Below are positions 17,208-23,793 of a stretch of DNA of 64,000 nucleotides, in pieces; within the stretch, counting starts at the first letter, position 1; each line of letters begins with the position of its first letter. Origin of the DNA: a bacterium (GTDB lineage: Bacteria; Myxococcota_A; Polyangia; Nannocystales; Nannocystaceae); the NCBI GenBank assembly GCA_024742475.1, contig JANSYI010000003.1, positions 62,001 through 126,000 of the forward strand. Reading direction: 5' to 3'. The position numbers were made by a program, and so were the translations under genes. The notes under the pieces are model-generated. The model ran no database searches. It saw only the letters and a program-made list of their open reading frames with translations, and was not told where the DNA came from.

Positions 17208-17959
17208 GGTGGACCGCGAGCGTTGCGGTCGCAGCCATGCTCGCGACCAGTCCGCGTGTTGCCGCGGCGGAGCCGTCGACCTCCGCCGCCGCCCGCCTCG
17301 AGGTCGACACCAGTGAGCTCGGAGGCATCGGCCCCGTGCTCAAGGAGCGGCTGCTCGAACGCGGCGCCCAGGTGTTGCGCGACGGGGAAATCTCGAGCGG
17401 CGGTCCGACCGACCCGATCGTGCGCGTCACGGTGAAAGAGCTCGGTGGTGAAGACCCGGGCTTCGACTACGAGATCCGCTTGGTGGCCAACTCCAGCGAT
17501 GACGGCGCGTCGTGGTCGGAGCGCTGCACGCTGTGCACCGAGGCGGAGCTGGTCGATGCGGTGGCGGCCGAGCTCGACAAGGTCGCGGGCTCGATCCGCG
17601 CGCTCGATCCGCAGGAGCCCGAGCCGCCGCCGCCGGTCATCGAGCCCACGGTCGAGCCGGGCCCGCAGCCCACGGACGACCCCGGCCTGCCGACGAAGGC
17701 CAAGGTGGGCATCGGCGTGCTGGCCGTCGGCGTCGTCGCTGCGGGCGTCGGGGTCGGTCTGATCCTCGCGCCCGCGCGACCGCTGCCGGGCGACCCGCTG
17801 CAGGAGCGGTACACGCAGCCTCCAGGGTTCGCGACCGTCGCGGTCGGCGGCGCGGCCGTGGTCGCGGGGGCGGTACTGCTGGGCCTGGGGCTGCGCGAGC
17901 GCAAGGGGGCGCGCAGCAGCGCCCGGCTGAGCCCCGGCGGGCTGACCTTGCGGTTCTGA
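17204..17959 (+). CDS. kinase-partner exported membrane protein
   Basis: A 251-residue protein coupled to the kinase by an ATGA overlap. A signal peptide (MRWTASVAVAAMLATS) is followed by a soluble domain of about 120 residues with LEVDTSELGGIGPVLKERLL and a CTLCTEAELVDAV motif, a Pro-rich linker, and two C-terminal transmembrane helices (VGIGVLAVGVVAAGVGVGLI and VGGAAVVAGAVLLGLGL). It ends with LSPGGLTLRF. It is homologous to the protein at 36990-37727 (LQVDASALGEAGPAVEQRL, CRTCSEAELAEQL, ending LSGATLRF), also next to a kinase. A sensor or target of the kinase is a reasonable guess. Confidence 0.75.
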   Translation: MRWTASVAVAAMLATSPRVAAAEPSTSAAARLEVDTSELGGIGPVLKERLLERGAQVLRDGEISSGGPTDPIVRVTVKELGGEDPGFDYEIRLVANSSDDGASWSERCTLCTEAELVDAVAAELDKVAGSIRALDPQEPEPPPPVIEPTVEPGPQPTDDPGLPTKAKVGIGVLAVGVVAAGVGVGLILAPARPLPGDPLQERYTQPPGFATVAVGGAAVVAGAVLLGLGLRERKGARSSARLSPGGLTLRF

Positions 17960-17972
17960 GCGCGCGTCCCGG

Positions 17973-19037
17973 CTAGTGTGCGCCGACCTCGGTCGGCCAT
18001 GCGATCGTGAACGTGCTGCCGCGACCCGGTTCGGACTCCACGCTGATCGTGCCGCCGTGGAGCTGCATGATCTTCTTGCAGGTGGCCAGGCCCAGCCCCG
18101 TGCCCTCGATATCGCGGCCGACGGCGCGCTGCAGGGGCCCGAAGACCCGTTCATGCTCGCTCGCGGGGATCCCGGTGCCGTTGTCGGCGACATGCACCAT
18201 GTAACGTCCGCCTTCGACGTGCCCGCGGACTTCGACCGCAGGCGGCTTCTCGGCACGATACTTCACCGCGTTCTTCAACAGGTTTTGCAAGACCTGCTCG
18301 AGCAGCGACGCGTCCGCGGTGACGTGCGGCAGCGTGCCCCGGCGAAAGCTGCTCCCCTCGGGCGCCTCGGCGCGGACCAGGTCGAAGGTCGTGTCGACCA
18401 GCGCGTTGAGGTCGAATGACGAGAGCGACAGTGGATCCTCGCCCACGAGCGTGTGGCGGTGAATGGCGACGATGAGTCCGCCGAGTCGCTCGGCGGCGGC
18501 CTCGAGGAAGCGCAGCTGCTCATCGAGCGTCGCCAGGTCTCCCTCTTCGAGCGACTCCCGGGCCATGCGGGCAAACACCTCGATCTGCCGCGCGGGCGCC
18601 CGGAGGTCGTGCGCAGCGACGTGGGAGAACGTCTCGAGCTCGGCGCGCGTGCGGGCGAGCTCCGCCCCGAGCCGCTGCTGCTCGATCGCGCCTCGAATCC
18701 GGCGGTCGAGCTCGTCGGGGTCGAGCTCTCGCTTGGGGAGGTAGTCCTGGCAGCCGCCTGCAATCGCCGCAGCGGCGACGGATTCGTTTCCCGCCGCGGA
18801 GAGCATGATCACCGCCACCTCACGCTCGACCAGGGTCTCCAGAAACTCGAGGCCGGTCGTGCCCGGGAGGCGATGGTCGAGCAGTACACAGTCGACCTCG
18901 CCCGCGTCCAGGATGGTGTTGGCCTCTTCGGCGGAGCCCGCGACGTGAACCTCGTGACGGCCTGCGAGCGCTCGGGTCACGGTGAGGCGAAAGATCAGGT
19001 CATCGTCGATGACCAGCACCCGGTGATGCGCGCTCAT
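17973..19037 (-). CDS. hybrid receiver-histidine kinase
   Basis: A 354-residue soluble protein. Residues 1-120 are a receiver domain with the acidic pocket (IDDD), phospho-acceptor Asp 54 (VLLDHRLPG) and Lys in LPKREL; the rest is a histidine kinase with HisKA (HVAAHDLRAPARQIEVF) and HATPase_c (LLKNAVKYRA, DNGTGIPASEHERVFGPL, GTGLGLATCKKIMQLHGG). The start overlaps the stop of the upstream kinase (ATGA), so this is the second gene of a unit whose first product has an ethylene-receptor-like sensor. The receiver probably takes phosphate from that kinase. Confidence 0.9.
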   Translation of the reverse strand: MSAHHRVLVIDDDLIFRLTVTRALAGRHEVHVAGSAEEANTILDAGEVDCVLLDHRLPGTTGLEFLETLVEREVAVIMLSAAGNESVAAAAIAGGCQDYLPKRELDPDELDRRIRGAIEQQRLGAELARTRAELETFSHVAAHDLRAPARQIEVFARMARESLEEGDLATLDEQLRFLEAAAERLGGLIVAIHRHTLVGEDPLSLSSFDLNALVDTTFDLVRAEAPEGSSFRRGTLPHVTADASLLEQVLQNLLKNAVKYRAEKPPAVEVRGHVEGGRYMVHVADNGTGIPASEHERVFGPLQRAVGRDIEGTGLGLATCKKIMQLHGGTISVESEPGRGSTFTIAWPTEVGAH

Positions 19038-20485
19038 CGAAGCTCCCGCGGCCACGTGAACCGGACGAGCGTGCCTCGCGTTGGGGCGTCTTCGATGCTC
19101 ACCGTCCCGCCGAAACGCTCCACGATGCGTTTGACGATCGCCAGCCCCATCCCGCTGCCTTCCACCTCATCGCGCGAGCGAAGCGTCTCGAACATTTCGA
19201 ACACGCGCTCGCGGTACTCGAGCGGAATGCCCGGGCCGTCGTCGGTGACGCAGAACTCGAGCATCGTATCGGTCGCGCTGCACGACACGGTGAGCGCGGG
19301 CGCGGAGCGGTCATGGTGCTTGATCGCATTGCCGATGAGGTTGAGCAGCGCCTGTCGCAGGGGCGTGCGTGCGGTCTCGATGGTCGGGAAGTCGCCCTCG
19401 ATCGTGACGCTGACCTCGGGGGAGAGGTCGAGCAGCTCGAGCGTGTCGCCCAGCAGCTGCCGGGTGTCGACCTGTTCCACCGAGGGCTTCTCACGAGCGG
19501 CGCGCGAGTACTCGAGCAGGTCGTCGAGCAGCGTCTCCAGCCTGCCGATGCGGGCGCCGACCAGCTCGAGGTGCTCACGAGATGGCTCGGCGAGCGTGTC
19601 GGCGTTGTCCGCCGCGATCCATCCGACCAGCGACTTGACGCCCTGAAGCGGCGTGCGGAGGTCGTGCGAGGCGATCTCGGTGAAGCGGTCGAGCTCTTGG
19701 TTGGCCAGCTGAAGCTCCCGGTTGCGCGCTGCGAGCTCCGCTTCAGCCCGGAGGCGTTCGGTCATGTCGACCAGGCTCACGAGCGTCTCGGGGCCCTCGG
19801 GCACCTCGACCGTGTGGACGCCGACCTCGAGGTCCAGCAGCGCGCCCTGCCCGGTGACGACGCGGACGACGTCTCGATCGCCGTCGAGCCGCGAGCCGAG
19901 GTCGGGCACGAAGAGATCGGCGTCCTTGCCGACGCACTGCTCGCGGTCGATGCCGAAGAAGTCGAGCGCCGCCTGGTTGGCGTAGCGAACGGTCCCGTCC
20001 TCTCGGACGAGCAGCTTGCCCACCGGCGACGTCTCGAGGATCGTGCGCTGCAGCGCTTCGGCGGAACGAAGCTGCTCGGTGCGCACGGCGACCTCTTTGG
20101 CGAGCGCGGACGGTGAGCGCAGCTGCACGGCCTGCGGCATGATGAACACCAAGGCCCCGACGGTGATCCACGAGACGATGGCCGTCACGAGCTTCATGGC
20201 GCCCGCCACCCGGTAGATGGGGACCCAGAAGATCGTCGCTTCGATGAGGTGCGTCAGCCCGCACGAGCAGATGAACGCGACGAACATGTAGAACACCGCC
20301 GGAAAGGGGATGTCCTTGCGCTTGCGCAGGAAGAACACCAGGACGAGGGGAATCGCCATGTAGGCGAGGAAGACGGCCACGTCCGAGCACACGTGGAGCC
20401 ACCCGTGGAACTCCGCCCAGTTGCCGCAGTGCCACCGGGCGGGGAAATCCGAGCTGTCGAAGAATTTGGAGAAGTACTCGTCCAC
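19034..20485 (-). CDS. ethylene-receptor-like (ETR1-type sensor) PAS histidine kinase
   Basis: A 483-residue protein using the GTG at 20485 (MDEYFSKFFD), where relatives begin; an ATG at 20542 would add 19 unrelated residues. The N-terminus has three transmembrane helices matching the plant/cyanobacterial ETR1 ethylene-binding domain: SDVAVFLAYMAIP, AFICSCGLTHLIE. Asp35, Tyr42, Ile45, Pro46, Ile72, Cys75 and His79 occupy the positions of ETR1 D25, Y32, I35, P36, I62, C65 and H69 with identical spacing. C65 and H69 bind Cu(I) in ETR1. Then come a PAS domain (about 135-245), HisKA (ASHDLRTPLQG, about 272) and HATPase_c (LIGNAIKHH, DDGPGIP, GMGLAIVKR). It is followed by the receiver-kinase and is divergent from a receiver gene. 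Confidence 0.88.
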   Translation of the reverse strand: MDEYFSKFFDSSDFPARWHCGNWAEFHGWLHVCSDVAVFLAYMAIPLVLVFFLRKRKDIPFPAVFYMFVAFICSCGLTHLIEATIFWVPIYRVAGAMKLVTAIVSWITVGALVFIMPQAVQLRSPSALAKEVAVRTEQLRSAEALQRTILETSPVGKLLVREDGTVRYANQAALDFFGIDREQCVGKDADLFVPDLGSRLDGDRDVVRVVTGQGALLDLEVGVHTVEVPEGPETLVSLVDMTERLRAEAELAARNRELQLANQELDRFTEIASHDLRTPLQGVKSLVGWIAADNADTLAEPSREHLELVGARIGRLETLLDDLLEYSRAAREKPSVEQVDTRQLLGDTLELLDLSPEVSVTIEGDFPTIETARTPLRQALLNLIGNAIKHHDRSAPALTVSCSATDTMLEFCVTDDGPGIPLEYRERVFEMFETLRSRDEVEGSGMGLAIVKRIVERFGGTVSIEDAPTRGTLVRFTWPRELR

Positions 20486-20573
20486 ACGAACCTCGCGGCT
20501 GCAGTATAGGATTTGCGGCCCGCAGCGGGCGGGGGCGACCATATCGGGACAGCAGGTGCGGTATGCTTCGGTC

Positions 20574-21011
20574 GTGGACTCGGGTGCTTCGCTGCTGGTG
20601 GTCGACGACGATGCGCTCTACCTCGAGGCGTTCGCGAGGGCACTGCGACGCACCGGTCTGGCGCACCCCGTCGTCACGGCGCGGGACGGACGGGATGCCT
20701 TGGAGTACCTGACGCGGCAAGGGCCCTACGCGCAGGCCTCCGCGGCGCAGGCGGTGCGACCGGGGCTCATCTTCTTGGACCTGCGCATGCCCAGGATGAA
20801 CGGTATCGAGTTCCTCGAGGCGCGTCGGGAGCACCCCGGGGTGGCTCCGATCCCCGCCATCGTGCTCTCCACGTCCCGGCGAAGTGCGGATTGGCGTCGG
20901 TGTTTCGACCTCGGCGTCGCCGGGTACCTCAGCAAGGACGTCGACGAGGAGGGCTTCGCCGAGGTGCTTCGCACCGCGATCGCGTACTGGCGGCTCTCGC
21001 TCTCCCCGTAG
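20574..21011 (+). CDS. single-domain response regulator (Rcp1-like)
   Basis: A 145-residue receiver-only protein. The GTG at 20574 is chosen because the domain begins at once (SGASLLVVDDDALYL). The acidic pair, phospho-acceptor Asp in IFLDLRMPRMNGIEFLE, Thr/Ser in IVLSTSRR and Lys in YLSKDVDEEGF are present. The Rcp1-like subtype usually works with membrane or photoreceptor histidine kinases without an output domain. It lies divergent to the ethylene-receptor-like kinase, whose start is about 90 bases away, and is probably part of the same pathway. Confidence 0.88.
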   Translation: MDSGASLLVVDDDALYLEAFARALRRTGLAHPVVTARDGRDALEYLTRQGPYAQASAAQAVRPGLIFLDLRMPRMNGIEFLEARREHPGVAPIPAIVLSTSRRSADWRRCFDLGVAGYLSKDVDEEGFAEVLRTAIAYWRLSLSP

Positions 21012-21076
21012 CCCACCATGGCGCCGGCGTTCGGCCCGAGGACGACGACTGGGCGAGGAGTTCGGCCGCGGAGCCT

Positions 21077-21643
21077 TCATCGGGGCGGGGGTGCGGAGCG
21101 CATTCGAGCGACACCCCAGACCGCCGCCGCAGCGAGCACCGACTTCGCGGCGCCTCCGACCAGGAACGGCGCCACACCAGCGGACCACGCCTGACTCGGC
21201 CCGAGAGCAAGCAGGGCGAGCCACGCCCACCCGAGCGCCAGGATCACCGCGTGCGCTCCGAGCATCGCGCCGAGCGTGCGCCACCATGGGCGGGCGAGCG
21301 CTTCAGCGTCGGCCAGCCGACCCACGATCCCCGCCGCGCATGCGAACCCGAGCAGGTAGCCGCCCGAGGGTCCCAGCGCGGTCTGCAGTCCGCTGGCCCC
21401 GTCGGCGAAGACGGGCAGCCCCAGCGCGCCCGCGAGGATGTACAGCGTCACCGACGTCAGGCCCCGGCTCGCGCCCATCCACGCGCCGACCAGCAGGACC
21501 GCGAGCGTTTGGGCGCTCTGAGGGAGGTCAGCGCCGGGCAGCGGCAGGGTGACGCGGGCGGCGGCGCCGATGATGAGGGCACCGATGCCCGCCCACGCCG
21601 CCGTGCGCATGCACGCACGGTCCAGCCCGCGGTTCATGCTCAC
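21077..21643 (-). CDS. bioY: BioY biotin transporter
   Basis: A 188-residue integral membrane protein with about six helices. Signature blocks of BioY, the substrate-binding (S) component of biotin ECF transporters, are seen: LPQSAQTLAVLLVGAWMG, LYILAGALGLPVFADGASG and LGPSGGYLLGF. No energy-coupling ATPase or T-component gene is adjacent; BioY can work alone or with shared modules. Two start codons (first and third residues) are possible. It is divergent from the selenocysteine-peroxiredoxin gene. Confidence 0.9.
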   Translation of the reverse strand: MSMNRGLDRACMRTAAWAGIGALIIGAAARVTLPLPGADLPQSAQTLAVLLVGAWMGASRGLTSVTLYILAGALGLPVFADGASGLQTALGPSGGYLLGFACAAGIVGRLADAEALARPWWRTLGAMLGAHAVILALGWAWLALLALGPSQAWSAGVAPFLVGGAAKSVLAAAAVWGVARMRSAPPPR

Positions 21644-21768
21644 GCGTCAGCATAGCGGAGGCGCGCCGTGTTCTCCCTGCGGCCCGCCGAAGGCTCATCA
21701 GGCTCGCGCACATGCCACCCGCCGATTGGGGGGTCGACGGGCCGGTCGGGATGCACTAACCCGGGGAC

Positions 21769-22521
21769 ATGATCGACGTCGGCACCGCCGCACCGGATTT
21801 CTCGCTCGAGGACCACCTCGGGCGCACCGTCACGCTCGAGCAGTTCAAGGGGAAGCACCACGTCCTCCTGCTGCTCTATCCGCTCGACTTCACCCCGACG
21901 TGAAGCCTCGAAGTTCCAGCGCTGGAAGCGCTGCTGCCGCGTTTTGCCAAAGCACACACGCAGCCCTTGGGGCTGAGCATCGATAGCGTGCACTGCCACG
22001 CCAACTGGGGCGCGAGCCTCGGTGGGATCTCCTTCCCACTCCTCGCGGACTTCCACCCCAAGGGGGCGGTCGCCGACTCGTACGGGGCCTACCTGAGCGA
22101 GGCGGGCATCACCGACCGCGCCACCGTCATCATCGACGCCGGAGGCACGGTCCGCTACGCCGAGTCCGTCACACCCAGCGGCCAGCGCGACATCGAGGCG
22201 CTGCTCGCCGAGTGCGAGAAGCTCGACGCCGCCTACGACGGACCCAAGGAGGCGCTGCCAACAGGATCGGCGCCGTCGGGCGACCGGCTGTTCGTCAAGT
22301 CGAACTGCGGCTTCTCGCGCCGCGTGGCGCTGGCTCGCACGAACCTGCACCTCGACGACGCGGTCGAGGTGGTCAACATCAGTGATGACGCCGGGGCCAA
22401 ATCCGAGCTCGAGGGCCTCGCCGGCAAGACGCAGGCGCCGTGCCTCGTTCACGAGGGCCAGCCGACGTTCGAGTCGGCCGACATCATCGAAGGCCTGCGC
22501 AAGCAGACGCTGGGTTGGTGA
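21769..22521 (+). CDS. probable selenocysteine peroxiredoxin-glutaredoxin fusion (in-frame TGA = Sec45)
   Basis: The frame from ATG 21769 runs without other interruption to the TGA at 22519 (250 residues) if the TGA at 21901-21903 is read as selenocysteine. The TGA replaces the peroxidatic residue: LYPLDFTPT-Sec-SLEVPALEAL, where peroxiredoxins have DFTPxC. Strong family similarity continues after it (LGLSIDS, ISFPLLADFHPKGAVADSYG, ATVIIDAGGTVRY). Residues about 172-250 form a glutaredoxin/GST-N-like domain with CGFS at 180-183, the monothiol glutaredoxin motif, and a cis-Pro loop TQAPCLV. A hairpin at 21917-21933 fits a bacterial SECIS. The enzyme should reduce peroxides using glutathione or thioredoxin. 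Without Sec insertion only a 44-residue peptide is made. Confidence 0.85.
21917..21933 (+). promoter_or_regulatory. putative bacterial SECIS hairpin
   Basis: A perfect 6-bp GC-rich stem (CAGCGC / GCGCTG) with a 5-base loop TGGAA lies inside the coding region, its loop starting 19 bases after the in-frame TGA. Published bacterial SECIS rules ask for a loop 16-37 bases past the TGA with a G among its first two bases; the second loop base here is G. Confidence 0.72.
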
Positions 22522-23645
22522 TCCGGGCGGGGAGTGCGTGACGACACTCCCCGCGTACGCGGGGCTGCGAGTGCGGCCTCGTCCGCCGTCAACACCGGCG
22601 CCACGGGGAGCGCGGTGCCCAGCACCGCCACCCACTCGTCGCGCGTGCGACGAGCAAACGCGTGCTGCAGCGCCGCCCTCAGCGGGGCGGACAGCACGAC
22701 CCTTGCCGCAAGCGGAAGGTGTGCCAGCCACGAGAGACTGCAGCGCTCGCAGAGCGTCCGCCAAAACTTCTGCTCGTCGACGATTGCGACGCTGAGGTGC
22801 CGCCCGTCCTTGGTCTCGAACACGCCGTAGTGGGGGAGGGCGTGCAGCCGCATCCGGCTCAGCTCGGCAAACCAGCGCCCCTGCAGCACCCTCCTGGTGA
22901 GGCCCCGGAGCAGGCTCCGCTCGGCGATCGCTGCTCGGAGGCCTCCTCGCTCGGCCCAACGCGCTTCGACGCTGCGGACGTGCTGGCGCACGCGGCCTGC
23001 GTCGGGGCGAACGCCGTGACTCCACGTCTGCACCCAGTCGGCGACCGCGTCGACCAGCGCCACGTCGAGGTGCGCACCGCGTCCGGTCTGATCCCGAACG
23101 CGCAGCGCCGCCAGAATCTCGTAGACGGCCGTGGCCGAGGCTGAAAAGTCGGCCACGGGGAGAGTTGCGGGGCGCGGCTGGCCGTCTCGGTCCCGAAGCA
23201 GGTGCGCCAGCCCGCTCATCGCCTGCAGGTTCAGGTCGTGGGCCGGAAGGTCGGCGTGGGGGCCCGTCTGTCCGAACCCCGTGATCGAGCAGTAGACGAG
23301 GCTCGGGTGGCGCGCGAGGACCTCGGGCGCGCCGAGTCCGAACCTTCGCATCACCCCCGGCCGAAAGCTCTCGATCAGCACGTCCGCCTCAGCGATCGCT
23401 CTGCGGGCCCGCGCGCGCCCCTGGGGTGTCCGCAAGTCGATGCGCAGGCAGGATTTGCCGTGGTTGAGACGTTCGAAGAGCTCGGGCAGCAGCCGCGCAC
23501 TGTCGCCTCTGGGGGGCTCAATCTTGACGATCGTGGCGCCCATGCGCTGCAGCACCTTCGTCGTCTGCGGACCCGGTACGTTGGTCGTGAAGTCGACGAC
23601 GCGCAGCCCGACGAGGGGCCCTGCCTGGGTTCGAACGCGTTCCAC
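22449..23645 (-). CDS. CaiB/BaiF family III CoA-transferase
   Basis: A 398-residue class III CoA-transferase / AMACR-like protein. GLRVVDFTTNVPGPQTTKVL starts the fold, then GATIVKIEPPRGDSAR, LNHGKSCLRIDL, ADVLIESFRPGV, SITGFGQTGPHADLPAHDLN and VADFSASATAVYEIL, whose Asp is the likely nucleophile. The last 30-40 residues (after APRTRG) do not resemble the family; they run over hairpins and antisense to the peroxiredoxin end, with a tail-to-tail overlap of 73 bases. The gene may thus be C-terminally altered. Substrate unknown. Mfd is divergent. Confidence 0.85.
   Translation of the reverse strand: MERVRTQAGPLVGLRVVDFTTNVPGPQTTKVLQRMGATIVKIEPPRGDSARLLPELFERLNHGKSCLRIDLRTPQGRARARRAIAEADVLIESFRPGVMRRFGLGAPEVLARHPSLVYCSITGFGQTGPHADLPAHDLNLQAMSGLAHLLRDRDGQPRPATLPVADFSASATAVYEILAALRVRDQTGRGAHLDVALVDAVADWVQTWSHGVRPDAGRVRQHVRSVEARWAERGGLRAAIAERSLLRGLTRRVLQGRWFAELSRMRLHALPHYGVFETKDGRHLSVAIVDEQKFWRTLCERCSLSWLAHLPLAARVVLSAPLRAALQHAFARRTRDEWVAVLGTALPVAPVLTADEAALAAPRTRGVSSRTPRPDHQPSVCLRRPSMMSADSNVGWPS
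22529..22564. terminator. overlapping hairpins downstream of the selenoprotein gene
   Basis: Two perfect inverted repeats share four bases: GGGGAGTG/CACTCCCC (22529-22536, 22545-22552) and CCCCGCG/CGCGGGG (22549-22555, 22558-22564). They begin eight bases after the selenoprotein stop. There is no T-tract. The two stems cannot form together. Confidence 0.5.
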
Positions 23646-23793
23646 GGACGTCCGGTCGGGCGAGGGCCGAAATTGATCCCGCCTCGTTCGATGCGGGCAC
23701 TACGCGGGCGCATTTGGCGCCCAAGGCGGCGATTTGTCGTGGGCCAACCGCAGGGTGGCCGTGCGGCGAGCATCATGTAGCCTCTGCGGCCCG

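Noticed and set aside
21769..21903. Peroxiredoxin read as a pseudogene broken by a nonsense mutation
   Set aside because: The only interruption is a TGA at the catalytic residue, the rest of the frame is intact and conserved, and a SECIS-like hairpin is in place. A plain pseudogene stays possible until selA/B/C are found.
22449..22560. Reading the odd CaiB C-terminus as a frameshift
   Set aside because: No alternative frame restores family similarity within the region I could read, so a simple altered tail or overlap is the safer description.
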